From positions 37,295,330-37,359,329 of the forward strand of contig CM055879.1 of NCBI GenBank assembly GCA_029582165.1: a stretch of 64,000 nt of DNA, in the 5' to 3' direction. Below the pieces are notes generated by a model. It had not been told where the DNA came from, did no database searches, and saw only the letters and a program-made list of their open reading frames with translations. Positions 1 to 12,780 of the stretch are shown here, in pieces. The position numbers and the translations under genes are program-made. How positions within the stretch are numbered: position 1 is the stretch's first letter; each line of letters opens with the position of its first letter. This stretch comes from Portulaca oleracea (Eukaryota; Streptophyta; Magnoliopsida; Caryophyllales; Portulacaceae).

Positions 1-1900
1 TCAGGTCCAGACATGTTTGAATATCACAAAGTGTTCAAACAAAGTTCAAGTCTGAAGATTTTGTTTAAATATTCGAATTGATTAAACCCCATTTTAATCG
101 TCATTGAAAATTATAAAATAAGAAAAATTACTTAAAGTAAAGAATATTACACAACAAAGTACGACTAAGGTTGTTAGAATCGATATCGTAGTTAGGATCG
201 ATGGGCATAGTTAGGATAGGAATCGTAGAACCAGATCGAGAATCGTAATATTCTAATACAATAGGAAAATATCAAATAAAAGTTCTATGATAGTAAAAAT
301 CTTAACATTTTATTAACTAGTAATGAAGTAATACGTTAAATTGTATATCAATTGATAACTTCAATATCAAATTTAAATTGTTATGACAAAATTTTACAGA
401 TGATATATGATATTGTGTGCAAACATTGTCAAATTCAGGTAGGATTGTGAATCGAATCGCAGGATCGTAGAATCGTATTGCGATTCTGACATAATATTCA
501 GGCAAAACCAGGATCGTACGATCCTAACTACTTTAAGATCCTAATAAGAGTTGGATCGATGGAGGATTTTTGGATTGTAAACTCGTAGAATCGTTGATAG
601 TAAAGCAATGGCAACTTCCGAACCCCATCAACGATGGTGTGAGGTCATTTCACTAGAAAATGACAGCGTGTTAGCGCCACACAAGGATGCAATTTCTCAA
701 CTACTTCCTCTCTACTAGCCTAAATATGCGCGCGTTGCGCGCAGTGGACCCAAAATCATACACGACATAGTATATTTGTAGAGCATAGTAACCACGAACT
801 ACATTAATCATGATCTAATCTCATAAATATTGTTTTCCCGAAAATAAAACTGAAGAGTACATGAAGTGATAGAAAAAAAATGAGTAACATATGCTTTGAA
901 GAAATGGGAAAACATGTTTGAATCCTCAGTTTGTAACAAAAATAAACTAAACATGTATAGAGCCTGACATCTAGAAGAGCAAACCTGTATTCAATATCAT
1001 CATTTACTTTGCTTTCCCAAAACACCAGTGTATCTTGCTATTTAATACTATATTTATTAAACCTATATGCATATTAAGACCCTTGATGAGCACATACTGT
1101 TTGCTTAACGATCTATGTATCTCATAATAGTGAATAAAGGCTAATTGAAAAGCATTTAATGATTTTCAAAAAAATTAAGGTTATTTACAAGTGCTACAAA
1201 GATCCAGTGTAACAGCCTGATCCTTCATGTGAGGGGAAGAAAGTGTTCTTCAGTCCATTCTTTTGTATGAAGCAAAAAGGCTCCTTGTACCAAAAATTAA
1301 AAATAGACAATCAATATTGATCCTAGGTCTTTACATATCACACGAGCTCAAATTCCTTCTGATACTGAAACAAAGGCATCCTTATTATTGAGATAATGGA
1401 AGGTGTCAATATACTAAGCATCTCCTCTTTTCCAGAATTAAGCAAATAGTGTTTATCATAAAATATAAAATGCATTTCCAAGCATATCGGTTTGTTTTCA
1501 GCTTACATCCCAACATATAATACAAGAACTCAAGAGTTATATGCTCTTCTATGGAACTTGACAAAATCTCATATATATCTACTGTTCCTGAAGACTATTC
1601 CTATACACACGCTTGTAGCAACAACTAAAAGGGCAAGGTCAAAGTTACAAAATGTTAAGTTACCATACTGCAGACATATTGACCTATAAATCTTCCAATA
1701 AGCTCCGCTGCTATTTTTATTATCAAGTGTCATCCTGCAAATCTCAACTATCTATTGTTAAAGCATACTCAATAGTAAGAAATTAAGAGTAGCAAAGTCC
1801 AAAACAACCGTAATTTCATTGATAATTGATAAGCCTAGAATATAGTAATTTGAAAAAGTAATCTCATAACACACTGAATAGAAGAACAATACTACAAACA
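1..1900. other. AT-rich intergenic region with GATCGTA-type degenerate repeat
   Basis: No gene is supported up to about 1190. From about 170 to 605 short motifs of the type GATCGTA, AATCGTAG and TAGGATCG recur many times in both orientations, which suggests a decayed repeat. Short minus-strand stretches with good splice sites between 1190 and 1734 are described with the candidate exons at 1942-2224. Confidence 0.4.
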
Positions 1901-1941
1901 TGAGAAACAAGCATCTTGTACAACTGACCTTTCCCTCTTGT

Positions 1942-2224
1942 CTACTTTCCAATGCGTTGGAGTTTAGCCCTCGTCAACATGATGAATGCAACAATACAAA
2001 TTCCAAATCCTAGTCAAAAGCATCAATCTTTTGTTGGAAAACTTAATACCAAAAAAATGTACTTTAAAAAAAATTAAAGATGGAACCAAAATGCTCAAGA
2101 AGTTAACAATATAAACAAACCTCATCATTTTTTTTGTTGTTTACCTGTATTTCTTCTCCTTATATTTTCTCAGCCCACTGCTTAATATTTTGATAATCCA
2201 AATCATATCGCCAAGTTTAGTCAC
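1942..2224 (-). CDS. Candidate 3' coding exons of an unidentified spliced gene
   Basis: I do not recognise this. On the minus strand a stretch at 2145-2224 is preceded by TACTGTAG and followed by the donor GTAAAC. It is open in one frame only, beginning VTKLGDMIWI and ending in a basic Lys-rich run. It joins in phase to 1942-1969, giving the C-terminus RAKLQRIGK and a stop. A further minus exon at 1684-1734 has a clean acceptor and donor, is 51 nt long and stays open in the same phase if 1942-1969 is skipped, so alternative splicing is possible. A pyrimidine-rich leader-like segment at about 6160-6300 (minus) ends in CAG|GTTTGA and could be the first exon. No start codon exon was found, so this may be a real gene, a lncRNA or chance. 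Confidence 0.22.
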
Positions 2225-4028
2225 CTACAGTATTAAAACAAAACAAAACTTCCTAAAATTTGTCTAAAGAATACTATTGTCATCGCCTTCTACAGATTGA
2301 TATAATGTAAGAATGTTTGTGATAAGATCATTCGTTCTTTCTCCTGTAAACAACTGAAGAATTCAGGATGGATTGGGATTACAGAGACGCAATTGGATGA
2401 ATAAAGGTGAACGGTAGAGTTGAAGATAAACGTTATTGATTGAATACATTGAAAGGTATATCACATACATAGGATGAGTGATGCTCAAAAAATTATTGGG
2501 GGCAGCAAAAGAGTTGAAGGCCATGCTGAACAAGATCGGTGCCTATGCCAGACCTCGAGATTGTTTCTGGCTGGGAAGAGCAAAAAAGGTGGCACATGAA
2601 GCGTGACTCCGACATAAGTGGTTGTGCCTGACTGGAAATTTGTGTGAAACTTACCGACAAATGAGACAATTAAGCACTTTGGTGAAAATTAGCAAAGGTG
2701 GACAAAAATACCATGAAACTTACACTAAGTCGACTCATACAAGCTCAAGATGACAAGTGAAAGTGTGAAACCAAAGTAGAGGTGATAAAAACGAGGTTTC
2801 ACACATAGGCTAATTGGCACCCCTTCATCCCCCGTTTTTTCTGTTCAGCTACGATGGACTAATGTTGAAGAGAAAAGTCCATAACAACGCAGATTAGTTC
2901 ATCAACTCCGCCTTCAATGCAATGAGTCTAACCATCTATAATGGTTTACACTTGCAAATAGTGTAGTATATGCAAGTTGCAAAATTGTAGACCATAGGTT
3001 CCTTTAACCATCTCGTGCTCACTTTTCATTTTGAGCAAGTGCATCAATATTCCCATCCTTTTTTTTCTTTTTTTTTTTTTGAGATTTCAAATTCCATGCC
3101 TACCAGCTAAGTACTTTTGAACACAAGTCTCTTACTCTCTTTTATACTCTCTTTTATACTTCTTGTTCATAGACCAAGGACACCAAAACATAAGTACATA
3201 TACACCAAAGGTTGGGCTCTTGACCCATAGGTTACTATATCAAAGTTTAGTACTCTATAAGAAAAGGGTATTTCATTTACAATGGATAAATAAATAGCCT
3301 AAATATATGATAATTACATCCTACAAATTAGAGAAGAAACGCCAAAAAAGTAGTTACCAATCTCCATGAAGCTTTAGCTCTTGGTCGACATTTTAAAAAA
3401 AAAATACCTTTAATATGACAATTATAAAATTTAAGGCATTTTTCACAATGCTGTCATTTTTTGAATATCAATCAAGCAAACCCCCTACAACCCTACTTAG
3501 TTTTATTTGAACATGTGAAAAGAGGGTAATTTGGTTCATATTGGAACCAAATTTGAAGCTTTAATTTCATAATTCGAACAAGTCCAAATTCCTATTCCAG
3601 AAAAATGAAAAGAAATTTGCAGTAGTGGTCCAAGTTAATGGGGATTTGGGGCCCATAATAGATTAAAATGATACGAAACTGGAATCTACTATAAGCAATA
3701 GAGATCAGAAAATCACACCATGCTTGCCTCTCTCTCTGATAAGTATCACTCTTGGATCCAAACTTCATTCAAAAAAATTCAGATTGAATTCACTCTGTTC
3801 CTCAAAACATCCAAAGTCGAACAAAATGACGCAACCTCATTTCTGCACAGTTTTGCCTTCAAAAGTTAACCATTTTTGCAGGTAATGTATAGTAAGCACT
3901 TGGATATTTAAAACTATACGGAACAAATTATATCAACAATATGAAAACAAAAATAAATTGTACAAGTGGCCTTGCTCCACTTCCACAAGATGCTTTCTTA
4001 GAAAAAAAAAAGAATCAAGTATAACATA

Positions 4029-4173
4029 CCTTCTCATCTTGCATGATATATTTCTAGCACTTCATTTTCATTGGAGAGCATACAGGCCTCCATTTTTGCA
4101 CAACCTTGACTTTTAAAGTGTAGTTCATGGATTTTTCTGTTAAGTTACCAATTACCTTCTGCGTAGGACTCAT
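4029..4173 (-). pseudogene. Replication protein A-like (Helitron-type) fragment
   Basis: A short minus-strand reading frame starts at 4173 (MSPTQKVIGNL...), continues with NYTLKVKVVQKWRP, meets a stop at 4054-4056, and reads on in the same frame as KYIMQDEK to a donor-like GTATGT at 4028. The pattern NY-x-LKV-x-V-x-x-x-W-R, followed downstream by a D-E-K just before an intron, resembles the first OB fold of plant RPA70-like proteins, many of which are carried by Helitrons. The internal stop and the lack of a continuing exon point to a dead fragment. The identification rests on pattern recognition over about 45 residues and is uncertain. Confidence 0.35.
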
Positions 4174-4352
4174 TTCTCACAACTGAAAATCAGAGTGACG
4201 AACACCATTGCAACAGCTAAATAAGAATTCCATATAACACCAACTATGTGTAAAATTTATGGGTATAAAGCAGTTTGATAAAAGTTAAAATTAGAGAATT
4301 TTTGGTAAAATGCTCTATATTTAAAATTCTCCAATATTTTTCAACAGGTGCC

Positions 4353-4354
<2 letters not shown>

Positions 4355-4395
<41 letters not shown>
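4355..4395. repeat. (TA)n microsatellite
   Basis: About 20 uninterrupted TA dinucleotides. Confidence 0.95.
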
Positions 4396-4397
<2 letters not shown>

Positions 4398-5912
4398 AAA
4401 ACAAAAGTTGGCAAAATTCATAATTAGACAAAGGCAAAAAAGATTAAAAACACAAACTACTTTGTTGTTTTTTTTTTCTTGTCCCTGAACCTCATTTATG
4501 ATTTTACCAGTTCCTTCAATGCATGTTCAGTTCAACATATTTGTTGGATGAATAATTGATCTTCAATGGACCCAAATTTTTTATAAAAAAAAACAAAAAG
4601 GAAAAAAGAAAAAGAGAGTTTGGGCGCCAAATGGGTATGCACAAAATAACATGAAAATTTTCTGGAAGTGGAAAAAGGAATTGTTTTTGTACCAACATTT
4701 TCCATGAAAAAGGGAAAAAAGAAAAGAGGTTGAAGAAAAGTGACTATTTACTTGCTGAAGTTCAGCAGCACAGAAAAGTAAAGGCACAAGATCTGACTAT
4801 TAAAAACAATAATCAATGATGTTGATATAAAGCAAGTTTTTTGGGGGGAATTAATTCATTTATCAAGTACACACAATTAATGAAAACTTCACCTTTTTCA
4901 CAATTTGTCAACTTATGTAAAATTTACACTAATATATGAATTTTTTTTGTTTTTTAATTTTGATAATTTTTGATAAATTTTGGTAAATTTAGAAAAAAAT
5001 TGGTTAATTTTAGTAAATTGAAATTACCCATGAATTTGACAGATTAAGACTATAGAATTTCCGTCCAAATTCTAACACAATATTTCTGAATCTTCAATTT
5101 TTTGAACAAAATTCTGACCCCAAATTTAAGGATTTACGAATTATTAGAACCGGTTTGACTAAAAAAAAAAACACTGAATCGATTATGACCCCAAGTTTTG
5201 AAAGGCAAATTCAGTGCAAGTATTGAGATTTTCATTGCTTAAGTTTTGAGATTTAACATTAATTTAGTGGTTAAGAATCATAAACCATAACAATCCAAGA
5301 AAGAAAAGAAAAAAAGGGAAAATGAGTGTACCTAATAAGTAAATATTATACTACTATCTTTGGTCAACATTGACTGTAGTGAAACTATACTTAGAGTGAA
5401 CAGTCACACATTTGGAGTCTAAGGCCAAGTGAGCTGAGTAAAGCCAATCCCCACTATAGATTTGTAGGTTCATATTCATGAATTTTTAATTTTTTATTTA
5501 TAGTTCCACAATGTTGTCAAGAATATTACTCATGAGAATTTTTGGTAAAATATCAATTGAGTAATAGTATCTGATATCTTTGTCAATTAACCTAACTTGA
5601 GAAAATCAATAGACATTGGAATTAGGATGAAGAGTTTGCAATTTTCCCAAATTACCCTTATATTAATTGAGAATAATAATTGTTGTAATTGTAAAAAGTG
5701 ATAAACAGTGTATTAATTAAAGATAAAAATGGAATCACGATTATTGGAATTGTAAAAGTGAAACAAATTGCAATGATGGAATTTGTTGGCTCTGAACAAG
5801 GGTACCAAGATAAACAGGGGCAAAGATTTTTATTTATCAACATGATTAACTAAAATTTTTGAACAAGGGTAGTCATCCTGCAACCCACATCTCCCATCCC
5901 CCTACAGCCACC

Positions 5913-5937
5913 CTCTCTCTCTCTCTCTCTCTCTCTC
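5913..5937. repeat. (CT)n microsatellite
   Basis: About 12 uninterrupted CT dinucleotides. Confidence 0.95.
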
Positions 5938-8257
5938 ATGCTTCTAGTGTTTTAAATCAAGTCAGAAGTAACAATAAATACTCACTAAATAATTGAGAAA
6001 CTGTGAGAATGGTGAAGAGAATGGGAAAGTAAGTTAATGAAACAAATTAAATCAAGAAACTAAGGTGGCGCAAATAAGAAGAAATGAAAAACACATATGA
6101 AAACACCATGCAGCAGGTATAAATCGAAAGGAAAAAAATTAACAAAATAGCATTCAAACCTGAACAGACGCCGCAACCGCACCAGAACGAAACTCAGAGA
6201 AAAGAAAGAGGTTGGAGAAGAAACATGAACGGCGAGGCACAATGAGGAGTGAAAATAGAGTGAGAAGAGGGTAGGGGAAACAAGAATGCAAAATAAAAGC
6301 AGTGAAATGGGTATAGAAAAGAGGAAGGCACAATGAGCAATTAATGTTGGATAAAGGCTACTGCAAAAGGGGGGGTGAAAAGGTGTAGAGTCTGTGTAAA
6401 AATTAAAAAGTAGGGTGAAAGATGGGGAGTTGAAAAGACGGAAGATTTGCTACAGATTTGCAAAATTAAAAAAAAGCAATAAATAAAAATCAAAAATCAA
6501 AAAATGGAAATCAGAAAATGAGCTGGGTGACGTTTTTGTCCAAATACTGTAGAATGCTACAGTTCAAGTTTTCTGCTTTTAAAGGATTATAGATTATAGA
6601 TTAAAGGATTATAGATTTCCCGTTGCCTTGCATAGTTGCATGTGAACAGAATTCTAAGAAATACTATCCATTAGTTTCATCATATCATATATCATATATA
6701 ATATAAGTTGACAATTGGTTGACGTCTTTCGGCTTCCTTTTAAACTATAGGTTATTTAAAATAAGTTTAGAAATATGCTCAATTAATAAATTTTAAATAA
6801 AAATTATATTAAAAGCTTTTACAAACTTTAACCTTTGAATAAGTTCAGGCATAAGTTGAGACTAAATTTATTTCAAAATAATGTCAAAATAATTGAGCAG
6901 AGCATGCCATGAGAGATGGTTCTTAACACGGGTTTTTTTTATTTATAGTTCTACAAATAAATTTACCTTTATTCACCCCTTATTTAACATTGATCAACCA
7001 TTATTCATACTAACTAGTGCTGATTATTGTTGACGAACACTCAAAGGTGGATCTTAAAAAAGAGTACAATTGTAATATAATTTGGAGTAAAAATAATGGG
7101 TTATATATTTACCCAAAAAATATAGTAATGTATTGATCATCCTTAGTTACGTTCATAAGGTATAGATTGACCATTGTCATGACTAATTAGCAATTACTTA
7201 AATAAGCCCAATAAAAATAATTTTTTACGAGAAGTAATAAATCAGAACGAATAAAAATAAATTTGTATGAGAAGTATTAAATCGAAACGAATGTAAAGAA
7301 TGTTTGGTTGGTCAAAAACTCTAGAAAAATTTGTCAATTTGATCAATTTCCCCCAAGTTTGGTTATATTGTAACATTGGACAAATATTTATAGGGGACTC
7401 ACAATTTTTTACTTTCACTCATGAAAAATATTTATAGAGTGTTTGGTTCACAAACTTTCATGAGAAAGCTAGTGAAATTTCCCAAGTCGACAAAATTTCT
7501 TATATTATAAATAGATGGAAAAGCTTTAGTGTGATACCATTATTTCACTTCTCAAGTATGTAAATATTTTCCGAATGGAGCCCTAGGGCTGGAAGGTCTT
7601 TTCCGGAAATTTTTGTTTTTCAGAAAAGTTATTTCCAATAAACTACTAAACGCACCACTAGACAAGATAAATATTATCTTGGCCCTGTTCTTCGGTTGGG
7701 TTGGATACAACTTTCTCAACTTATCCTAACTTATCCAAGCCTATCCAAACCTAACAGAATTTCCAAAAAAAAATCCACTCTAAAAATATGACTTCTCAAA
7801 AAAGTATCATAATTTATCCTGATTTATCCTAACTTATCTATCGAAACCTGAAAATAACCTAACCAAAGAACAGAACCTTAATACAAACTCCAAAGTAAAT
7901 GCAAGATGAACAATGAAAGTATTATCCCAACTATAAGTCCAGAACCAAACAGGACTCTGGTGTCTCTTAAAAGAGGACTAATGAAATTACCCCAGCACCG
8001 CGAAGATGGCGTGAAACAGAAGCCAAAATAATTGAATTTAATTGCGAGCGAAAAATGAAAATAGAAAGAATTGTACGTACAAGGGAATTTTTATTTACGC
8101 CCGAAAAAAAAATAAAAAGGGGCTAAATACATACACATACTGCACAGATTCAGAGAGAGAAACAAAAAAAAAAAAAATTAAAATTAAAAAAAAATGTCGA
8201 CACAAATTGGGGGACCGCTGACCTGAACTTCTCTCTTCCTGCTATTTCTTTCTCCCT

Positions 8258-9243
8258 CATATATACACACGATTCCCTCTTTCTCTCCTCCATTCCAGTT
8301 TTAACCTATCTCTCTCTCTTTCTCTCTCTACGATTTCATCTTCAACCTGATAATCTTGTTCTTCGTTTCGATTCTTCTGATTTCTTCGGATTCGTGAATT
8401 TGTTGCTTCTTCTGAGGTTTGCTTCTCGCCGCGATTTCCTGCCAGGTACAGTTTTTCTGATTCGTTGTCTTTCGTTTGTTTTAGGTTTTGTTGTTGATTT
8501 TCTTTGCCAGTGGTTGTTTGTTAGTGTTGGATTTGGATTGGATTCTTCGGTTTGGTTGTGGTGTAGTTTTTACGCGATTTTGCCCTAATTTTGATTGTCA
8601 ATTTGCATGGTTTGTTGGAAATTTTGTGTTTTGTTTGTTTGTGATGGAAACTGTTTGGTGAAGATGGCGTTTAGGTGGATCTGAGTTGATTTGTTCGTTT
8701 TGTATGATGGATGGGATGAGTTTTGATTCTCAGCTTTGGAGTTTTGTGTGTCTGTGTGTGTGTGTTTCTTTTTTTTTTTTCCCAGTTAGTTTGTGGAATG
8801 AAATTAGCCTAAGGAAATGATGAAATAAGTTTAGTTGCTCATTATTGCCTTTCAACTGTAGTACTTCTAGAATGTACAAGCACTTATTGGCGTGTTAATT
8901 GCCTTTTCACAACAGGAAAGAGGTTCTGGATGATGAATTGAGGTTCTTAACTTAATCTGTTGTAGCTTCAGGTTAAAATATTCCTTCTTGTTTTGATTCC
9001 ATCAGCTTTGTTGAAAATCAATGTGCTAGGAGGATCAGAATATCATGGTTGGCCTTTATAACTTGCCTCTGAGATGTTAAAGATTGTGTTTTACTTGGGT
9101 TGAATGAGTAAGGTTTTTCGATGGGGTGTCATCCTGAAAGTGCGTCTATTAGTTTCAACTATTGTTCGTCCTTCGTGCACTCTTAGTGGTTTAGTTAACT
9201 AGTTATTCCTGTTTGTAATCACGGATACTTCTGGTCAATTTAG
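8258..9243 (+). promoter_or_regulatory. UBC2-like promoter TATA, 5' UTR exon and leader intron
   Basis: A TATA-like CATATATACAC lies at about 8258-8268, followed by a CT-rich leader. A non-coding exon ends at 8445 (TGCCAG|GTACAG) and a leader intron spans 8446-9243, ending CAATTTAG nine bases before the ATG. A first intron inside the 5' UTR is common in plant ubiquitin-pathway genes and often raises expression; that role is inferred here. Confidence 0.6.
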
Positions 9244-9252
9244 GCGGTGAGG

Positions 9253-12200
9253 ATGTCGACTCCCGCAAGAAAGAGGTTGATGAGGGATTTCAAGCGCCTG
9301 CAGCAAGACCCACCAGCTGGGATCAGTGGTGCTCCTCAAGATAATAACATAATGCTGTGGAATGCTGTCATATTTGGGTGAGTTTAATATTCATGATTAG
9401 AAAATAGAGTTGGCTTAATTGTCATATTGGAGATTGGAGTGTACCGATTGATCTGATTCTATTTTATCTTTTTGCAGCCCTGACGATACCCCATGGGATG
9501 GAGGTAAAGTGAAACTTCAAAACATTAAAGTTAATGTAGATAGCTCTTGACCAAGTTGGTCATGAGATCTCCTTTGCTAGAGAGCATTTACCATTAGCTC
9601 ATGTGTCAATATGGAAATATGCAGGATGCACCATTTATAGACATTGTTTACCTTCGATCACTCCTCTATTCAATATATATGTGGTTTCTTGGAAACTTCT
9701 GCACCCAGCTGGTAGACTTGGTGCTGCCTGTTACTTGTGCTAGTCCCCTTGTAAGGGTGTCATTCGCTATTAAAAGTTGTGTATTAATTTTGAACCATAC
9801 TCGATCTGTTCACTTAGTGCTGCCTAGCAGCCTCTGTGGGTTTGTTACTTGTGTTGATGCCAGTTCCATCTAGTAGTCTATGGTAGTGGTATAAAGGCTA
9901 GACTGATGAATGTAAAAGAAATATAAAGTTGTCTATATATAACCTGTTTATGGGATGGGAGACATGCTTGAGGTGATTTTTACTGTGCAAGTTGTTGATA
10001 GAGTTGGGCTAAATTTTGCCATCTTTGGGTCTTCTGAGCATTGAGTTGCTTTCTGCTAAACTGTTTTATTTTGTAATTTGAGCCTGTCAGGCACGTTCAA
10101 GTTGACACTTCAGTTCACTGAGGATTATCCAAATAAACCACCAACTGTGCGCTTTGTTTCTCGGATGTTTCATCCCAACAGTAAGTCTTTTAATCTTTGT
10201 TATCTCTTAGTTTCGGATTCTAGAATTGAGTTCTTTTCTTGTGACTTGTGATTTGCATTATCTGGTCATATCCTGCTCTTGCCTAAATATACATTTTGAT
10301 TGTCATGGTGGTATGAATAATTTTCTCTGCTGAACTCCTGATATTAATTCATCTGCTCATTGTGGTAGTTGATTTATCTTGGTCTTGACTCAGTGCTGTC
10401 TGCAGTGGTAGTCTGTGACTCTATCTAAAATATCCCAAAAAAGGGACATTCTAACCTGTCCTTTTCTGTTGTCGTCATTCATCAGTTTATGCAGATGGAA
10501 GCATCTGTCTTGATATCCTTCAAAATCAGTGGAGCCCAATTTATGATGTAGCTGCTATCCTGACCTCAATTCAGGTACATTTTTTTTCATGGTTCTAATT
10601 TTATCAATATCTCTTCTAATTTTTCCCTGAAGAGTTCCATTATCATTATGAAAGCTTATTTACTGCCATAATATGGTCCTACTTGACATCGCATTTCATT
10701 CTGAGAAATTTAACCTAGATAGCCTATAAAATAATATATATGCTTGTAGAGTGCTACAGCTGATACTTCTATGTTCATTAATGAGAAAAATTTTCGATTA
10801 TGCTTATAAGTTGTAATGGCATCTGAGAAGAGAGTGCAGATGTAGTGAAAGTCTTTGCTTACTAGAATTCCCCTTCAATTACTCAAAAGCAGATGAAGCG
10901 TAAATGTTACTTAGAAAGATGCAGACGTTTATAGGTTTCATTTATGTCTGATCAATGCGATTGAAATGGGACTTATAAAATCCTGGCTTCTAGGTTCTAG
11001 TTAGCTTTGCTGATTGTTTGGGAATTACTATTATGCCATGGCTCTCTCTTTATCTGGTAGTTCCATGTCTGATCTTAAGCTCCTCTCATACCAGTTTAAA
11101 GCATATTTTCATTTTTGAGGTCTCTTCCAATGTTGATTAATTTAACTTCGTAAGGAGATATACTATGCACTGCTCAGTTTTCCAAGCTTGATTCATTGTC
11201 TTCAATCTGGGTCTAGGATGGTAAGAAGACATTGGATATTCTCACTCCTATCGGGAACCCTTTTTATTTTATAGAAGGCTATATATGTATGCCTGTGGTC
11301 AGAAAATTGAAAATGATTTGCTCTAGACAATTTAGGGCCACTATCTGAACTTGATTCTTGAATAGTAATAATTACATTTTTGGGCTCATGTCTTCTGTGT
11401 GTGAGCGTGCGCATCTTTGGTGTTTTGTCACTGGGCACTGGTTGAGACCGTCTCTCTTGAACAAGTGGAATGAATGTGAAAATGGTTCGTTGTTGCTATT
11501 TTGGTGCTATGCTGCTATGTGGCCTGATGCTTCAATTCCCTCTAGATTCTTTTTATGTGGTAGCAACGCTAGGAGGTTGATAACTGCGTTCCATATGCAC
11601 TAAGCCTTCTTTTGCTTGGCTAGCCTCATGCTTTCATTTTGGTACTATATGGCAGGCTTTCATCAAAATAATTAACTAGGAGTGTGATATCTGATTACTA
11701 ATATCTGCTTCATGGGCTTGTTAGGATTAACTTGCTGATATAATTGCTAGATTGCACTGTCATAGAACCAATAGTTTTGAGTACTAGTGGTCAGCATGTT
11801 CAAGCTATTTGCGTTGGTATCCATCAAGGTTGTAGGCACTGTTATCCTTGCAAGCAAAGAAACAGATTCTAAGAGAGAGGCAGAGTCAGGTTTTGCAGAA
11901 ATGTTTTTGATTGACCAAAAACTATCCAATGAACACTGAAAGAAAACAGGAGCAATAGGCTGTAATAGCACAGATAAGATTAGACTGAGCAATCTTACAG
12001 AGGTGTGGAAAATAGCAACTAGAAGCCAACAAACAGAAGTAGGAGGTTTCACCCAATTTGCATTGCAAGTCAAGTGATCTCCATTATGCCAAGTGCCTAG
12101 AAGGTACAGGTGGGGTAAAGACCAGCAATCATATACCATGACCTCTTGAAACTCTCATCCCTCATGTCTTTGCTAACTAATAAGTCTGAAATAGGACATA

Positions 12201-12780
12201 TCTTGTTTAGTCACCTCATTCCTGTTCATCCTGATATGATAATGGCTCGTCGACATACCACTTAGGCTTACATTACAATGGGATGGATTCTTGTGACTTG
12301 TGTCTCGCCAACAAAGCTGCCAAATTGTAGGCTGAGAGCCCTGAGGCAGCTTTCCTGCCGTATGTAGCCCTCACAGATGGTACAAAGCTTACAATGTAGC
12401 CCTCACAGATGGTACAAAGCTTACCTGCCACTTCAAACAAATTACTGCATCTGGAATATGGTTTGGTTTTAGTGGGGTTGTTACTCAAACAGGAAGCAGG
12501 CAGGTTCGGTTTTAGTGGGGAGATATCTCAATTCTCAATTAGTCTCTGTGTTGTTTCTTCGATTCATGTTACTCTATTCCTTTGGTTATTAAATAGGATG
12601 TGTTCCAAGCCTTTGTATCGTCTTCCTAACCAGATTGTTGTTATGTTGCAGTCATTGCTTTGTGATCCAAACCCAAACTCTCCAGCAAACTCAGAAGCTG
12701 CACGAATGTTTAGCGAGAACAAGCGTGAATACAACAGGAGAGTGCGTGAGATTGTGGAGCAGAGCTGGACTGCTGACTAA
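9253..12780 (+). CDS. UBC2: RAD6-type ubiquitin-conjugating enzyme E2 (UBC2-like)
   Basis: This E2 accepts ubiquitin from E1 on its active cysteine and passes it to substrates with an E3. In plants the RAD6 group works with HUB1/HUB2 to monoubiquitinate histone H2B and with RAD18-like E3s in damage tolerance. Coding exons are 9253-9377, 9478-9503, 10091-10180, 10486-10574 and 12652-12780; every junction is GT-AG and the sum is 459 nt, or 152 residues, the exact RAD6/UBC2 length. The protein starts [17 protein letters not shown] and carries the E2 signature [13 protein letters not shown] with catalytic Cys88. It ends EQSWTAD and has no acidic tail, as in plant RAD6 proteins. The last intron is long (2.08 kb). 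The start is fixed by the RAD6 N-terminus and lies just after the leader intron. The identification is very firm. Confidence 0.96.
12362..12425. repeat. 32-bp tandem duplication in UBC2-like intron 4
   Basis: Two adjacent 32-bp copies (12362-12393 and 12394-12425) containing TGTAGCCCTCACAGATGG differ only at the last base. This is a recent local duplication about 230 bp before the last exon. Confidence 0.85.

Larger units (their letters stand above)
2225..8250. other. AT-rich intergenic region
   Basis: No confident gene. It contains an RPA-like remnant (4029-4173), (TA)n and (CT)n microsatellites and, at the right end, sequences resembling nonautonomous hAT or PIF elements. One of these runs from about 7681 to 7877, beginning GGCCCTGTTCTTCGG and ending CCAAAGAACAGAACC. 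About 2330-2860 has an LTR-like look on the minus strand, but I could not define its ends. Confidence 0.4.

Noticed and set aside
7310..7640. Repeated GTTTGGTT and AAATTTCCCAAG text as a defined transposon
   Set aside because: Motifs recall nonautonomous hAT elements, but no paired ends or target duplication could be set.
11747..12139. 130-codon minus-strand ORF inside UBC2-like intron 4
   Set aside because: It lies wholly within an intron, has no recognisable domain and a low-information composition; most likely chance in a long intron.
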